Below are positions 10,238 to 22,250 of a stretch of DNA of 64,000 bases, in pieces (within the stretch, counting starts at the first letter, position 1; each line of letters starts with the position of its first letter). Source of the DNA: Ehretia macrophylla (lineage: Eukaryota > Streptophyta > Magnoliopsida > Boraginales > Ehretiaceae); assembly GCA_037974665.1 (NCBI GenBank), contig CM075765.1, positions 12,078,001 to 12,142,000 of the forward strand, given 5' to 3'. The notes beneath the pieces were generated by a model. That model made no database searches and had not been told where the DNA came from. It was given only the letters and a program-made list of their open reading frames with translations. Both the position numbers and the translations under genes were made by a program.

Positions 10238-11756
10238 CCTTGTCTCCCCTTCCTTGAATAGCCCACCTTCCCTTCAATTATGTGTGCGAAAAATTGTGAG
10301 CTCGAGTCTCGCTAATTACGTTATAATCTTTAAGCTCTTAAATCAAGAAAGAAAATAGCCCACCTTCCCCTCAAAAACACTGTAGCAAATTTACTGGCGA
10401 AAATTGGCCGATAGGGGAATGGACTTCAGTTTAGAAGGATGACATTCCACCTTCTGAGTGTTACTTGTTTTTGTTTTCCTGAAGATTTAGCATATATTTC
10501 CTTCTTTTGTTCTGGGTTATCTGATATGAGTTCATGAATATATGCCCCCGATATATATGGAAAGAAGAAAGAGAGAAATTCTGGTCAGACACGGTGAGGT
10601 TGGAGAAATAATATAAGCAGAGTGAATACTTTTTTGGGTACAATGGGATCGAAATTGTTGTTCAGACTCAATTGTTTTTTTTTTTTTTTTGTCACTTGTA
10701 TTTCTTTAAAAAAAGTAATTTATTATTAAATTATTTTTGAATCTCAATTCAAACTAAAAAAAATTTTATTATAATAAATTATTACTCTACTATTTTAGTT
10801 TCCTTCCATTTCATTTGGACGAAATATCGAAGAAACTAAAATTCCTTAACCAAGGTGGAACAATATAAACATTTTCTTTTCTCTCATTCCATAAAATTTG
10901 AACCATAGTAGACCATCAAGGAAAGTAACCCAATAAAAATTTAGGGAACAATACGAACGTTAATCATAGTTTTATGGACTTACTGTCAGAACTGAAGAAT
11001 CCGAAAGAAATCACCAAATGAATGGATGGATTTTTGAGTGTTTTGGCTCAGACACGATGATTAGGTGAGAAGACAATTAAATTATAGTTTGTTGAGCAGT
11101 CTCTGTCATTTGGCTGATAGGAACCATCGAAGAAACTACACCAAGCTTGCCGTGCCAAGCATTGCTTGACGCTTGGAATCACCTCGATAGATAACACGCA
11201 CCCAAGTCTAAATTATGAAATACTTTACAAACATCTTCTACAAACTATGCGCGTACTTGGGTATTGCCGGCCTGCACCTACCGCCGCGTCGGTATGTAAG
11301 ACTTTTTCTAGTAGTAGTTTGCATTATTATATGTGTGTTTGACATCTTTATGACGAATTAAAAAATTCTATGCAATTATGAGAAATGAAAAAATCCTCAT
11401 AAGTACTTATTGATCAATTAATGGAATATTGGCCGCCTATTTGAATGTTTCAATATAGTTGACTGGACATCTAGGGGTAAAGTACTGTTTCGGTGCGTAC
11501 ATCCATGACCTTCACTTAATTGGGACGATAGGCGGAAAGAATTAGTTATGCGGTAATTATATGTTATAGGATTCAATTCCACTTCATCATTAATTGGATA
11601 ATCATGATATACTTTTAAGTGTTACTCATGACTTGCAGAAATTAATTAGAAGAGTTCTAATTAAATATTAATTATATTAATATTATTTCACCACCAATTA
11701 ATTATGAACCCGAGAGGTTACATAGAAAAGAGATCCGAAAATTAAGCTCTGTTTGG
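10238..11756 (+). other. AT-rich spacer, no gene seen
   Basis: Holds the 5' flank of the NLR pseudogene and AT-rich sequence, with a T-run at about 10675-10690. No supported open frame, RNA gene or repeat family was recognised. Confidence 0.5.
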
Positions 11757-12350
11757 GCTAGCTTCTAAACACTCAAAAGGAAGCAGATCCGAACTCATTA
11801 GTATGGGCGGCAGCGATTTAGGATTGAGAAGAAATTTGTTAAGGTTGATTGAAGATGTTGTCTTGTCTCGTAGGGAGTTTTCCATCCGATTCATATTGAT
11901 GGGTTTCTATGCTTACGGAGTACGTCTATTTCTAAAAACCTTTGAAAATGCAAAATCAAAAGATGTTGTTAAGAAGCCTAGAGTTCCATCCTAAAATCAA
12001 TTAGTGCCAAGTAGAGTAACCTAAGATCAAATTAAGCTATGTTTGACATAGCTTCCAGACACTCAAAAGGAAGCAGATCCGAACTCGTTAGTATGGGCGA
12101 CAATGATTTAGGATTGAGAAGAAATTTGTTCAGATTGATTGAAGATGTTGTATTGTCTTGCGGGGAGTTTTCCATCTGACTCATATTGATGGGTTTCTAT
12201 GCTTACGGAGTATGGGTGACAACGATTTAGGATTGAGAATAAATTTGTTAAGATTGATTGAAGATGTTGTCTTGTCTTGCGGGGAGTTTTCCATCTGACT
12301 TATATTGATAGGTTTCTATGGTTACGAAATATGTCTGAAAATGCAAAATC
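11757..12350 (+). repeat. Three tandem degenerate copies of a short coding-like segment
   Basis: Copies of the sequence beginning AGTATGGGCGGCAGCGATTT occur at about 11801, 12092 and 12208 (spacings 291 and 116 bp). The first can be read as a 63-codon frame, M-G-G-S-D-L-G-L-R-R to K-K-P-R-V-P-S; the others are interrupted. I do not recognise the protein. It lies on the same strand just before the Urb2-like fragments, so it could be an earlier part of that gene. Between copies 1 and 2 sits a partial copy (about 11964-12040) of the TRIM LTR described next. Confidence 0.55.
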
Positions 12351-12355
12351 AAATG

Positions 12356-12891
12356 GTGTTGTTAAGAAGCCTAGGGTTCCATCCTAAAACCAATTGGTGC
12401 TAAGTGGAGTAGCCCAGAATCTTATAATGTGGTCTTAGAGTTTCTAATTTTTCAATGTAGGACAAGTGTATATATTCTAAGAATCCCCTCACGTGTGACC
12501 TGATTTGAGAGCGGTCACACGTGATATATAAACACACATGGAAGGTTGAAAGCACTTGGGATACACTTGGAAGAAGATTGAATACAAGTATAACGTAATT
12601 TTGAGATGGGTTACACATGAACACATGTGGAAAATAACACATGCATAAGAGGATTGAACACACGTGTGACATAATTTGAGAAGGGTCACATATGGAAGAA
12701 GATTAAATAAGTGTGGGACACACGCGGATGATGAATAAGACTAGATCATGAGCTTAGCCCTGATATCATGTTAAGAAAACTGAGGTCCCATCCTACAATC
12801 AATTGGTGCCAAGTAGAATAGCACAAGATTTTATAAGATGATTTTAAAGTTTCTAATTTTTCAATGTGGGACAAGTGTATATATTCTAACA
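12356..12891 (-). mobile_element. TRIM-like miniature LTR element
   Basis: Two direct repeats of about 125 bp (12356-12482 and 12769-12891) share CTAATTTTTCAATGT-GGACAAG and TCCATCCTA-AATCAATTGG-type stretches. Read on the minus strand, each starts TGTTAGAATATATAC or a variant and ends TTCTTAACA. Next to the inner edge of the 12.8 kb repeat is TGATATCAGGGC, close to the tRNA-iMet primer site, and a G-rich polypurine stretch borders the other. The interior is about 285 bp, without coding capacity. Old and degenerate. Confidence 0.6.
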
Positions 12892-13184
12892 GAAGTATTG
12901 GTGGTCCTTAAAAGCTATCACAAGCACCTGTTTGATAAGTTGGACAAGATCATATATGAGAAGAATGTGTTAGCATTAGGTGGTATAGGAGAGCTGCTTC
13001 GCTTGTTTTTTAATTGCATTACAAGGCAAAAGGGAGTTATAGTGAATAGAGACGAATTTGGGCTCTCTCAAATATTCGTGGTTCAACTACTAATACTGCC
13101 GAAAGCTCTTCTAGACGCAGTAATTTTGTTTCACAAAATAGTCATTCCTCAAGTGGCTTAAACGTAGAAACATGACTGATGAGG

Positions 13185-13629
13185 AGGGAAAATATGCGTC
13201 TGCCTGAGTTTAGTACTTTTGACCTTAATGGCCCGACCTGCAAAACAAGAGAAGGAATCACGGGAGTTGCAGCCCGTGTTTTTCCTCGGGTGTGAGAGTG
13301 ATTAGTATGTCCGAGCTGAATAAAGAGTAGTTGAGAGTAATAAATATGCACGAGTTACCTCATAATTGAAGGGAATGTCTCTATTTATATTAATCCTAGG
13401 TCCGGTCAACAATTAATGCTTAATGCTACCCGGCACGCAACCAGCTGCCCGAGCTGTGTACCCAGTGGACAAAGCTATTATCCTTTGGTCCTAGCCGAGG
13501 GTCTAACTTTATGTCTTGTCTGATGTGATGGCCAGACTGGAGGAAAATCATCCCGGTCAAATAGGGATCGGGTCATACAACTCAGGTTGGGAAAACCCGT
13601 TATGCTCCTCCCGGCTCGGGATACCCCCT
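13185..13629 (+). mobile_element. Non-autonomous TIR-type insertion in the Urb2-like pseudogene
   Basis: About 445 bp separating two consecutive parts of the Urb2-like reading (N-V-E-T before, M-F-D-F-F after). Ends are weakly inverted (AGGGAAAATAT against AGGGGGTATCC). It carries CCTGCAAAACAAG, CTATTTATAT and several CCGAG-type words, also seen in the insertions at 14189, 45906 and 59679. No clear target duplication. Mutator-like origin is a guess from shared style. Confidence 0.45.
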
Positions 13630-14188
13630 AATCAACAACAATCAATGTTTGATTTCTTTGTACAAATTATGGACCTTCTTTGTTTCTAAAATTGATATCT
13701 ATCTTCAAGCGGAACTAAGAGGTGGACCTATTTTGGTAGATATTCACAGTTTATTCAGATCTATTATTATTGTTTACTAGCCAGCTTCAAACATGAAAAG
13801 GTATACACAAGAGTGGTTGATATATCTAAAAGAGCTTCAAACAATTTTTTGAAGCGATTTATGATAAATTAATATAATTTTCTGCCAAAATTAATAAATT
13901 TTGGTTATTGCCTTTTGGTTCAGATGACTGAAAATTGTGGGATGTCTTGTTACTAATAGCCAAAGAACTAACTATTGTTGAACATTATTTATTGGATACT
14001 GGGTACGAGATTGTTGGGGATGATTTAGAAAGCTTATGGGTTGTATTGCTCTCGTACACAACCTGCAGCCACTTTTTGATGGATTTGCCAACTCAGTCCC
14101 TGTTGACTTCTGAGATACTTAAGCTTGGATGCAAGGTTATTAATCTCTATAGCGAACTTTGACAGGTTAGTGGAAATCATTATTGTTA

Positions 14189-14626
14189 AGGTAAAAAATT
14201 CGGAGAGTTAAATTGGATTTAATCCTGCAAAAAGGAACGTTGTGGGTTGAGTCCATATTAACACTCCGACAATCAAGTTAGACTTTTTCTTGATGAAGAA
14301 GAAAGATATATATGAAAAAGTGTATAAAATATATGGATTACCTTTTATCTGAGAGTGTGAGTGCTATTTATACTTTTGTCAGAGATTCTATTTTCTCTCT
14401 CTTCCCTGATTCGCTGAGATTGTATCAGAGTTAGTTATAACAACTTCTTCCCGAGGTTTTTCAAATGCGTCTTTAGCCCGAGCCTTCCAAGCTATCAATA
14501 ATCACAATATTTATGACCTCGGACCTCGGGAAAGATGGACCTTGGGCCGAGGTCACCTGCAATCTTTACTGTATGCTTCCTCACAGGGATAGTTTGATAA
14601 TTGTGTTCAGGCTCGAGATTTTACCT
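14189..14626 (+). mobile_element. Second non-autonomous TIR-type insertion
   Basis: About 438 bp with inverted ends AGGTAAAA and TTTTACCT. It has CCTGCAAAAAGG near the left side, ACTCCGACAATCAAG, and CTATTTATAC in the middle, like the insertion at 13185. It sits between N-L-Y-S-E-L and the next Urb2-like piece. No target duplication was found by eye. Confidence 0.5.
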
Positions 14627-15020
14627 CATATCAATTATCATCAATTTACTTTCAACTCTTAAACTTTGTAAAGGATGAGATCTCTATAGTCGTTGCGTTA
14701 TAAGTTGAGCATATGGGTTGCTTGCAGTGGCAGTAATTAAGTGTGGTTGTTATTTCTATAAAAGATTTGATGGAAGTTGTATGACCTCATTTGAGTATCC
14801 TGGTTTCACAACAGCCGAAGAGTATTTACCACTTCCTCTCTACAGTACAAAGAAGATGTTCACTAATGAGTCCAAATATAGAAACACATACTGGATTCTA
14901 GTGTTTTTCTTTCGTTTATATTTGTACTCCACAAGTTTATATCGGCAAGTAATCAGCCTTATGCCTCCAAATTCATCAAGAAAAATGTCAAGTGTTATGG
15001 GTGATCCACTTACAGTTTGA

Positions 15021-18000
15021 TTGGTGAAGGATGTCGAATTTTTTCTAGGATCCATATATGAATTTAGAACACCAAATTCAAAAATTGAAAAGCGAGCATG
15101 TTTGTGCCATAGAATCTGTTGAATCATTGTGCAATACAACGTATTAGATCTTTCTCCCTATACCCTTGCTTTCTGGTAGCTTTCAATGGGGCTAGCTTAG
15201 GATAACATTACATACGTGTAAGATCCTTTTATAGTGCAAGGGTTAGAGAGGGGATCTAGTACAAATAGGAGTTTTATTGGCCCCTCCCATCACGGGCTTC
15301 AGTAAAACAAACAATATATACTTAACTACCCAACTAGACTTTTTTATAACCAAGATACTGAGCCCAATAACCGTATAATCACATTTGGACTTAGCACTCA
15401 AGGATTATCCATCAACCCGTTTTATGAAAACTAAAATAATTAATTAATTAATATAAGCCCACACTTTATAAAATTTTCCAACATTCTCCCACTTGGGCTA
15501 CATTAATTAATTAATTGAATTGAAATAAAATAATTTTATTTATTTTAAAACGACTCTCAGGTTGATAACAACAAAAATAGGTGATGTGGCCACATATTCA
15601 AAAACAATAGTCCTAAGAAAGCATCTTGAATCAATCCAGTCCAACTTAATCTTAAATATTGGACTATGGCGATCGATATACCCTTTATCATTGACACACG
15701 ACCTATCCACAATCACAAATATTATCAATCAACTTGACATGGATCATAGTCTAGTAGTGTAGTAAGGAGTAGCCAACCATGTGATCGGAACAACGACTAT
15801 CTCCTTAACGGTCCTTCACAATCTCGCTCAAACTGCTAAACTTAAAACTCATAGCTAAGCAAGCGAAATTGTTTGACTACATTGAGGCAACATGCCTCCA
15901 ATTTTCACTTCATTCGTATGCTTAATAAATAAGCAATGAAATTGTATGGCTCTTTATAATCTTGATTTCACTTTCCTTTACGCCTAGCGTGTGAAATTAT
16001 ATGACTCTAACGAACTCATGTTTTTTCATTTCACATAACTTTTATGCCTAGCAAGTGAAATTCCATTTACTACAACCTGCCAATATATCTCCAATTACAA
16101 TATCTCGAGATTTCAAACAATAAATAACAATGGAGATATTTCAAAATAACAAGTAATAATGATGATCATCAAAATTTATCAAAATAGTTCAATTTTCTCA
16201 TCAGCTGACATAGAATAACAAAACAAAGTCACAATTCAAATTTCATATTATAATAGACTCCCACTAATCCAATGAATCAAATGACTCTATGATACTCATA
16301 TCTCAATATGTTGTTTAACATTATGGGTCTTAAACCTTTAGTTAGAGGATCATGAATTACTGAGTCTATCTTATATTCTTAATAACAACATCTCCCTTTT
16401 GGCTAAGTCTCTGATTGTTTATATTGATTAAACACACAACTAGATTAAAACATGGGTAATCACCATAGCTCATAATAAAATAAGCTGGCCTTGAGACCCA
16501 AATGTATCATTGTAACCTCCCCTTTGGGCAGAGGACACAACATATTATAGGTATCCCAATCATGAAGGTGAATAAGAGAAATAGACGACGTTTAACAAGT
16601 TTATCACCTTTGGGCAGAAAAACCCCTCTAAGTAATACATTCTCTCAAACCTATAGAGTATGTACAATCTCAAAAATAAATCTCATTGACTATATATCTC
16701 CACTACCACTCTTTATAATCTCAAATTAACACACACAATAACCCTATTTGGGAAGGTGATTGTATATATTAATTTGCTAAATTATGCACAAACCCCCTAA
16801 ACTAACACACACACACAATAACCCCCTTTGGGCAGGCAATTGTATGTATTATTTTGGAGAACCCATTTTTCTATCGTTAAAGAAAACTTCACAACAAAAC
16901 AGTCATTTTGAATTATTTTGGTAACCACTTTGGTGATAAACAACCCTAATAATTCTCAACCAAATTTCTTAAACTAAGAAAAATAAAATTAACCAATAAT
17001 CCACTAATCAAAGTCGTGACACAAATAATCAATTTTACTTTCAATAGCCAATACAAAGAATGTACTACTGGATCTTATATCCTTTCATGAATTATGGGAG
17101 ATCCATTTAAACTGTAAAACTCATAAGCTTGATCTATAACTTTAATAGCCTTTACACTAGGATACCTTAACATATATGCTTCCAAAATATAATCATATTA
17201 TATATTTTGGATAGAAGCCTTAAAAGAAACATTGCACAAATAGGAAATACACCTATACTTAATCTTATACATCAAGGTTCACTAAACAATATTAAGATAA
17301 AATGCTAGAATATGATTATCACCATAATATTATCTTACATACATGTATGAAGAGCAAAAATGCAACCAAAGACAGTCGTGATTATGTCTAATCAACTTCC
17401 ATGACTACCTTATTTGCAAGTCAGATGTGCAATAATGGTTCTCATTATATGTTACGTCATACTTTAACCATTGAACACAATATATTGCACATAATGTGAA
17501 CTTGCTACTCAACTATTCCAGTTAAAACTTATCATTTTCTAAGACTCTAATGTAGTACAAAAACACCTTCAAATAAGGTATTAAAAAAATATTAGAGTCT
17601 CCCGTAAGTGTGTAGCAAGAAAAATTTCAAAAAGCCTAAAACATTAGGCGCAAAATGTCTCTTATGACAAAACTACTTTATTACCCTACTATTCACTCCT
17701 TACTCCTCAAAAGTTAATGCTCACATTTAGAACTTTTGGGTATGTGACTGTGAACTAGAACTCTAAGAAATGACCTATCCTAGAATCTATCTTCAAAATA
17801 TCATAAATCATAATTAATGGATAACGCGTTTTGGCCAAGTCACCTAATTTGATCCAGAGAATTATCGAACTAGGATAAAATAAGATATTCTAGGATCTTT
17901 ATATTGTTAAACAATTTTCAACATATATGTTCAATGCTGCTTAAAGAAAGCCTCCAATTAAACTAAAGTAGCATCGTACATATAATTAAATTCTACTTGT

Positions 18001-18956
18001 AAAAAGGTTATTTTAAATATGCCAATCCTGAAATGCCATCATATACATCCAACAAACCTCATACAAGAGATAATTAAATGAGACATTATGGAATAAAAAT
18101 AACCTTAAAATTATCATGACATGGGTAAAGCTAACTTTTAAAGGTGTATAAAAATAAAGTTAGCCAAATAAGCAACTTTAATATGAGTGATCACTCAAAT
18201 ACCTTAAAGAAAACTTTATAATCAGAAAGCTATAAAGCCCAAAGGACCTTAAGTTTGCTTGATCACAAATTTAAATTTAAGGGATGGGACTTTATAGTAC
18301 AAGTATGATTAAGAAAAACCCATGTCATGCAATCAATAAAAGATAATTTACGAGTCAAAATCTCAATTAAACAAATTAATTAAAAAATGTGATATACTGC
18401 AACAACAATAACCTCATGAGAGTTCAAAGTACACAACATACGACATGAACCTCCCATTCATGTAAAACAGGGATAAAACCCTTTCAAGTCAAATAAAACA
18501 ACTCGCATTGTCCCTGTCACTTTTGGTTCTTCTAAATCAATACACACAATTACCCCCTTTGGACAGGTAACTGCACATACTAATTCAGAGAAGCAACCAT
18601 CTAATTTGCATATATACAAACATATAGGCCCACTTTGGTACAACCATTTACATCAATCACAAGATTATTTGACTGGGACGACAACGTTGTACTGTAGTAT
18701 AAATAAACACATTTTTATATAATGTGAACTATATTTCAAGAGTCATCCACTTTATTAAGTAAATAATACAATAACCATTTATGATGACATCTCTCAAGTT
18801 ATACAATTAACATGATATTGTAAGATACCAAACTGCAAAATTTATATATAATTCATAAAAGTCTTGTAAACGATGTTACAAGGAATTAAAGTTCACAAGA
18901 AATACCATCTTTCTGCATTACACTTAGTAATACATACTTGCAACTTTATCATGCAA
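15021..18956 (-). mobile_element. Degenerate LTR-retrotransposon-derived tract
   Basis: Long AT-rich stretch without supported coding regions. At about 15480-15500 the minus strand reads a purine tract (CCCAAGTGGGAGAA) followed by TGTTGGAAAA, the layout of a polypurine tract next to an LTR start, which would put an LTR to the left of 15484. The rest carries repeated words such as CCCTTTGGGCAG (near 16520, 16610 and 16820). Family not assigned (copia-like is possible); heavily broken and old. No second LTR was found. Confidence 0.4.
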
Positions 18957-19265
18957 CACTACAAAAAAAGCTATCAAAGGTAATGGTCCGTCACTTTTTT
19001 GTCGCCAAAAAAGTGACAAAAATGAGACGAAACTTTCGCTACATGAATAGTGATCATTTTGAGATGGTTTGGAGACGGTTTAGGTGTGTTGTCTCCAAAC
19101 CGTCTCCCAATGGAGACGATTTGGAGATGGAACATGAATGTTGTCTCCAATTCATCTCCGATAAGAGACGAAAAGGAGATGACATGTTTGAAGATATGTT
19201 ATCCGTCTCCATTTCGTCTCTCTTTTGGAGATAGAATGGAGACAAATCATTGACATATTTTTTTC
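18957..19265 (+). mobile_element. CACTA (En/Spm-type) transposon end
   Basis: Begins CACTACAAAAAAAGC at 18957, followed by a dense cluster of subterminal words GAGACG / CGTCTC in both orientations (for example GGAGACGGTTT, CCGTCTCC, GAGACGAAA) to about 19265. This is the classic CACTA terminal layout. The opposite end is not in the window, so the element is truncated or was cut by later insertions. Confidence 0.7.
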
Positions 19266-19373
19266 AATTTGTTTAACTTATATCGATTGCCAACATTTAA
19301 CGTTTCACAAAAATAATGGTTTTAGTATATCAATTATACAATCATGATCATGAAAATACAACAATGAATATAC

Positions 19374-19429
<56 letters not shown>

Positions 19430-19440
19430 ATATATATATA
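19374..19440 (+). repeat. (TA)n microsatellite
   Basis: About 65 bp of almost pure TA dinucleotide, with one C interruption. Confidence 0.95.
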
Positions 19441-19559
19441 AAATTTAAAGAGCTTAAAAAAAGTTCTTAAGGAAAACTATGACAATTGTGACAACATTGT
19501 GCTTTACGTTTCATTGATATCAAAAAATTTACATCATCAACATTGTCAACAAACACAAC

Positions 19560-19846
19560 AAATCCTCCTATCCAAGAATATACTACTATCCACCTCCTAA
19601 GCTCTACAAATGGATCTGTTGATAGAACTCTTTTTAAACTTCTTACATGTATAAATTTTGTTCTTAACATCAAAACTAATAAGTTGAAAGAGGTGATCCT
19701 CCGAGTTCACCTTACCATCATGAATTTTGCGATTTCTTTTAGCCTAAATGTGAACACTAAAGCTCCCAAAAACAGCTTCATAATCACTGATTTAAGGGAT
19801 AAATCTTGACAATTTTGTACAATCCAGCGAAAAGTAATCCCATTTG
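19560..19846 (-). mobile_element. LINE 3' remnant, part 1 (C-terminal end of ORF2)
   Basis: Minus-strand reading directly across the Ty3 insertion site continues the LINE at 29671-30065: it contains K-R-N-R-K-I-H and D-V-K-N-K-I, which fit the W-x-E-R-N-x-R-I-x tail of plant LINE reverse-transcriptase proteins. It has internal stops. The Ty3 element (19847-29665) split this LINE. Confidence 0.55.
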
Positions 19847-22234
19847 TGTCACGCCCCAACTCGACCCCACCTACAATTAGTAAGGACGCAACGGGATTTC
19901 GGCAGTATAACGACAGTAAATAGAATACCGAGGTTCTAAACCAGCCTCATTAATAACATCAAACATCCAATTCCATAACCATACAAACAACAACTCCTCA
20001 ACAGCATAGCAACACACAACATAACCGTAATATACAATAATCAGTCCTCGTTATCTGCCTCCGTTCCAACATAACATACAATACCTCAACCTTATCATAC
20101 ATTTCAAAAATAAGTTGAGACCTATCTAACAACTTAACCATAGACAAAAGAAGCTGCTAGAATAGTAACAACTAATTCATATTCTTTTCAGCATCCTATA
20201 CAACAAGAACTATAAAGCATAGAAAAGGCTACTCAACTAATATACATGATAAATAACAGTACAGAATCACGGATAAGACTCTGGGACATATGACTCGTCC
20301 ACGTAAGGCACATTTTCCTCCTCAGGAGGCACGTACCCGTAATCCGGTTCTGCAACACCTGTAAGCATGCAATAATAGAGAGTGAGCTTATATAAATAAG
20401 CCCAATGAGGATCCGATAGATCTCGAGTAAGGTCTACTAAACTCCTTGGAATAATCCTTTGAGTCAGTAAACACACAATAACATAAATAATACTATCATC
20501 ACATAACTATATAACCATTCAATAAAGGATACTCTATTTGGTGTAGCTCCAAACGCCATCACGATCTCAACCGTTCTTCTTATAACTCCCCATTACTCAC
20601 GCACCCGAGGTACCTCACTAGCCCCTCCCTCCAAGACACCTCCGTCATGCGAGCTGGGAGTAGCCTCTGGCAGTCATGCCGTTATCAACCCGATAGTCCA
20701 ACGCTGCCCGATAGGTGGAACACACATACCAAGACTCCATAATCATCATCAATCATCAATCAATCATCATTTATTCATAATTGATAGCATCAATTATCAT
20801 TTAAACAACAATAACTTAGTTAGATGACAAAGTAGGCCATCTAACCGGACATGCATTATATACACAATTAAACCCTAAATTACTCATCAACAACTCACCA
20901 TTCAACACTCAAACACCACCCAATCATCTAAAGGCATCGTTCAAGAAATTAAAGAATGACAACCTAAACTTCAAAAATTCACAACTTACATCCTACTAAC
21001 CCAAACATTGCCAAATCAGTTTCTATCACTTACCCATTCAACCTACTACATTAGCCCTCTCGGAAATCCACCATAATACCTCCAAATCATGCCCGATAAC
21101 CCTAAAACCCTAGGATGTCTTGGCTGAATTTTCCGGACTTTTCCACGAGCAATGTAATCGAAAATTCGGCATTACAACAGCGCTAACATGTAATTATCAA
21201 GTATTTAGAAATCGACGGCAATCGATTTTGATCATCACAACTCAATTAATTCAACAATAAACGATTTAATTAAAATTTAATACCCGAAAAATAAAAATTA
21301 TGCTACATCCGACAGAAACTCATAGTATTAGCACTAAACGATCCCTAGCATGCAAGGAGCAATAATCTAACATCAGATTACAATTCTAACGGTTCAATCT
21401 TCATTTATACGCAAAAATGCAAAAGACAAGTTTTGAGATCTAGAATTTTTCTCTCACCTTTGATGCGATAAAAGCCTAGGGATGCGTGAAGTGTGTGCCC
21501 AACAAGCAGAATCCAAATCGGTGCAAAGTTTTACGGACAAAAACCAAGTTTTTCTTTTAAAATTTGATTGAAAAACCTTGAAATTCTCTTTGGCTTTTTC
21601 TCCCTCAACCTCTCGGCCCTTTGTGTGTGTGTGGAGTGTGTTTTGTGTTGTGTTGAGTGTGTGTTGATGACTATATGCAATTAAAAGCTTGGTCAAATAA
21701 ATAAAATGCAAAGTCAAAGTAGTATTTTAGTCCTTTAATTCATTTTCTTGTCTTTTAAATGCATTTTAGCTATCTCCTTACTCAAAACAAAAATGCAACT
21801 CCTAAGATAGCTCAAGTAGATTATTTTTAGCTGACAAGAAGTTTTACAATCAAACAATTCTACCCGAGTCAGCTTAAAACTCGATTTTTGCAAAAGTCGG
21901 TGTAAAAATCCTAATAAATTCTTAAGCCAATTTTAAAACCGTTTTCATCAAACACAGGTCTATTAAAGTCCGTGGACTAGGTCTAGAAGGGTTAAAAAGA
22001 CCAGTTTCAAAATTTTAGCCGACGTGTTTTGAAAACACTATTCACTAAAAATCGACGATAAAATTTCTGATTCCGTTTTTGATGAAAATTTAATGAATGC
22101 ACATTTAGCACGTATTAGGAGTATTGACATCAAAATTATAACTTTCTAGGTCCTATAGCACATAAACAGGTCATATACACGCAAAACGAGGTATAGCACG
22201 TAAAACGAGATAAGCAGAAAAGTGGGGTTTCACA
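19847..22234 (-). repeat. 3' LTR of the Ty3 element
   Basis: 2388 bp copy of the LTR, starting on the plus strand TGTCACGCCCC and ending GGGTTTCACA, with the target duplication ATTTG just before it. Confidence 0.93.
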
Positions 22235-22250
22235 TTCTCCCCCCCTTATA
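22235..22250 (-). other. Polypurine tract of the Ty3 element
   Basis: Minus strand TATAAGGGGGGGAGAA directly beside the 3' LTR; it primes plus-strand DNA synthesis in this family. Confidence 0.88.

Larger units (their letters stand above)
12892..15020 (+). pseudogene. Urb2/Npa2-like gene fragments, broken
   Basis: Three ordered, same-strand pieces resemble the plant Urb2/Npa2-domain protein, a nucleolar factor linked to pre-rRNA processing. Piece 1 (12892-13175) reads A-L-G-G-I-G-E-L-L-R-L-F-F and, in another frame, S-H-S-S-S-G-L-N-V-E-T. Piece 2 (13630-14188) reads M-F-D-F-F-V-Q-I-M-D, then H-E-K-V-Y-T-R-V-V-D, then V-G-D-D-L-E-S-L-W and L-T-S-E-I-L-K-L-G-C. Piece 3 (about 14640-15020) reads Y-L-P-L-P-L-Y-S-T-K-K-M-F and N-T-Y-W-I-L-V-F-F-F-R-L-Y to V-M-G-D. 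The identification rests on my memory of the family; the order of these blocks fits. Frameshifts and stops within pieces, and transposon-like insertions between them, mean it is not functional. The N- and C-terminal parts are missing. Confidence 0.6.

Noticed and set aside
14840-15139. 99-codon minus-strand frame
   Set aside because: Opposite strand of the better-supported Urb2-like piece.
19050-19253. Frames over the GAGACG-rich sequence
   Set aside because: Produced by subterminal transposon repeats, present on both strands.
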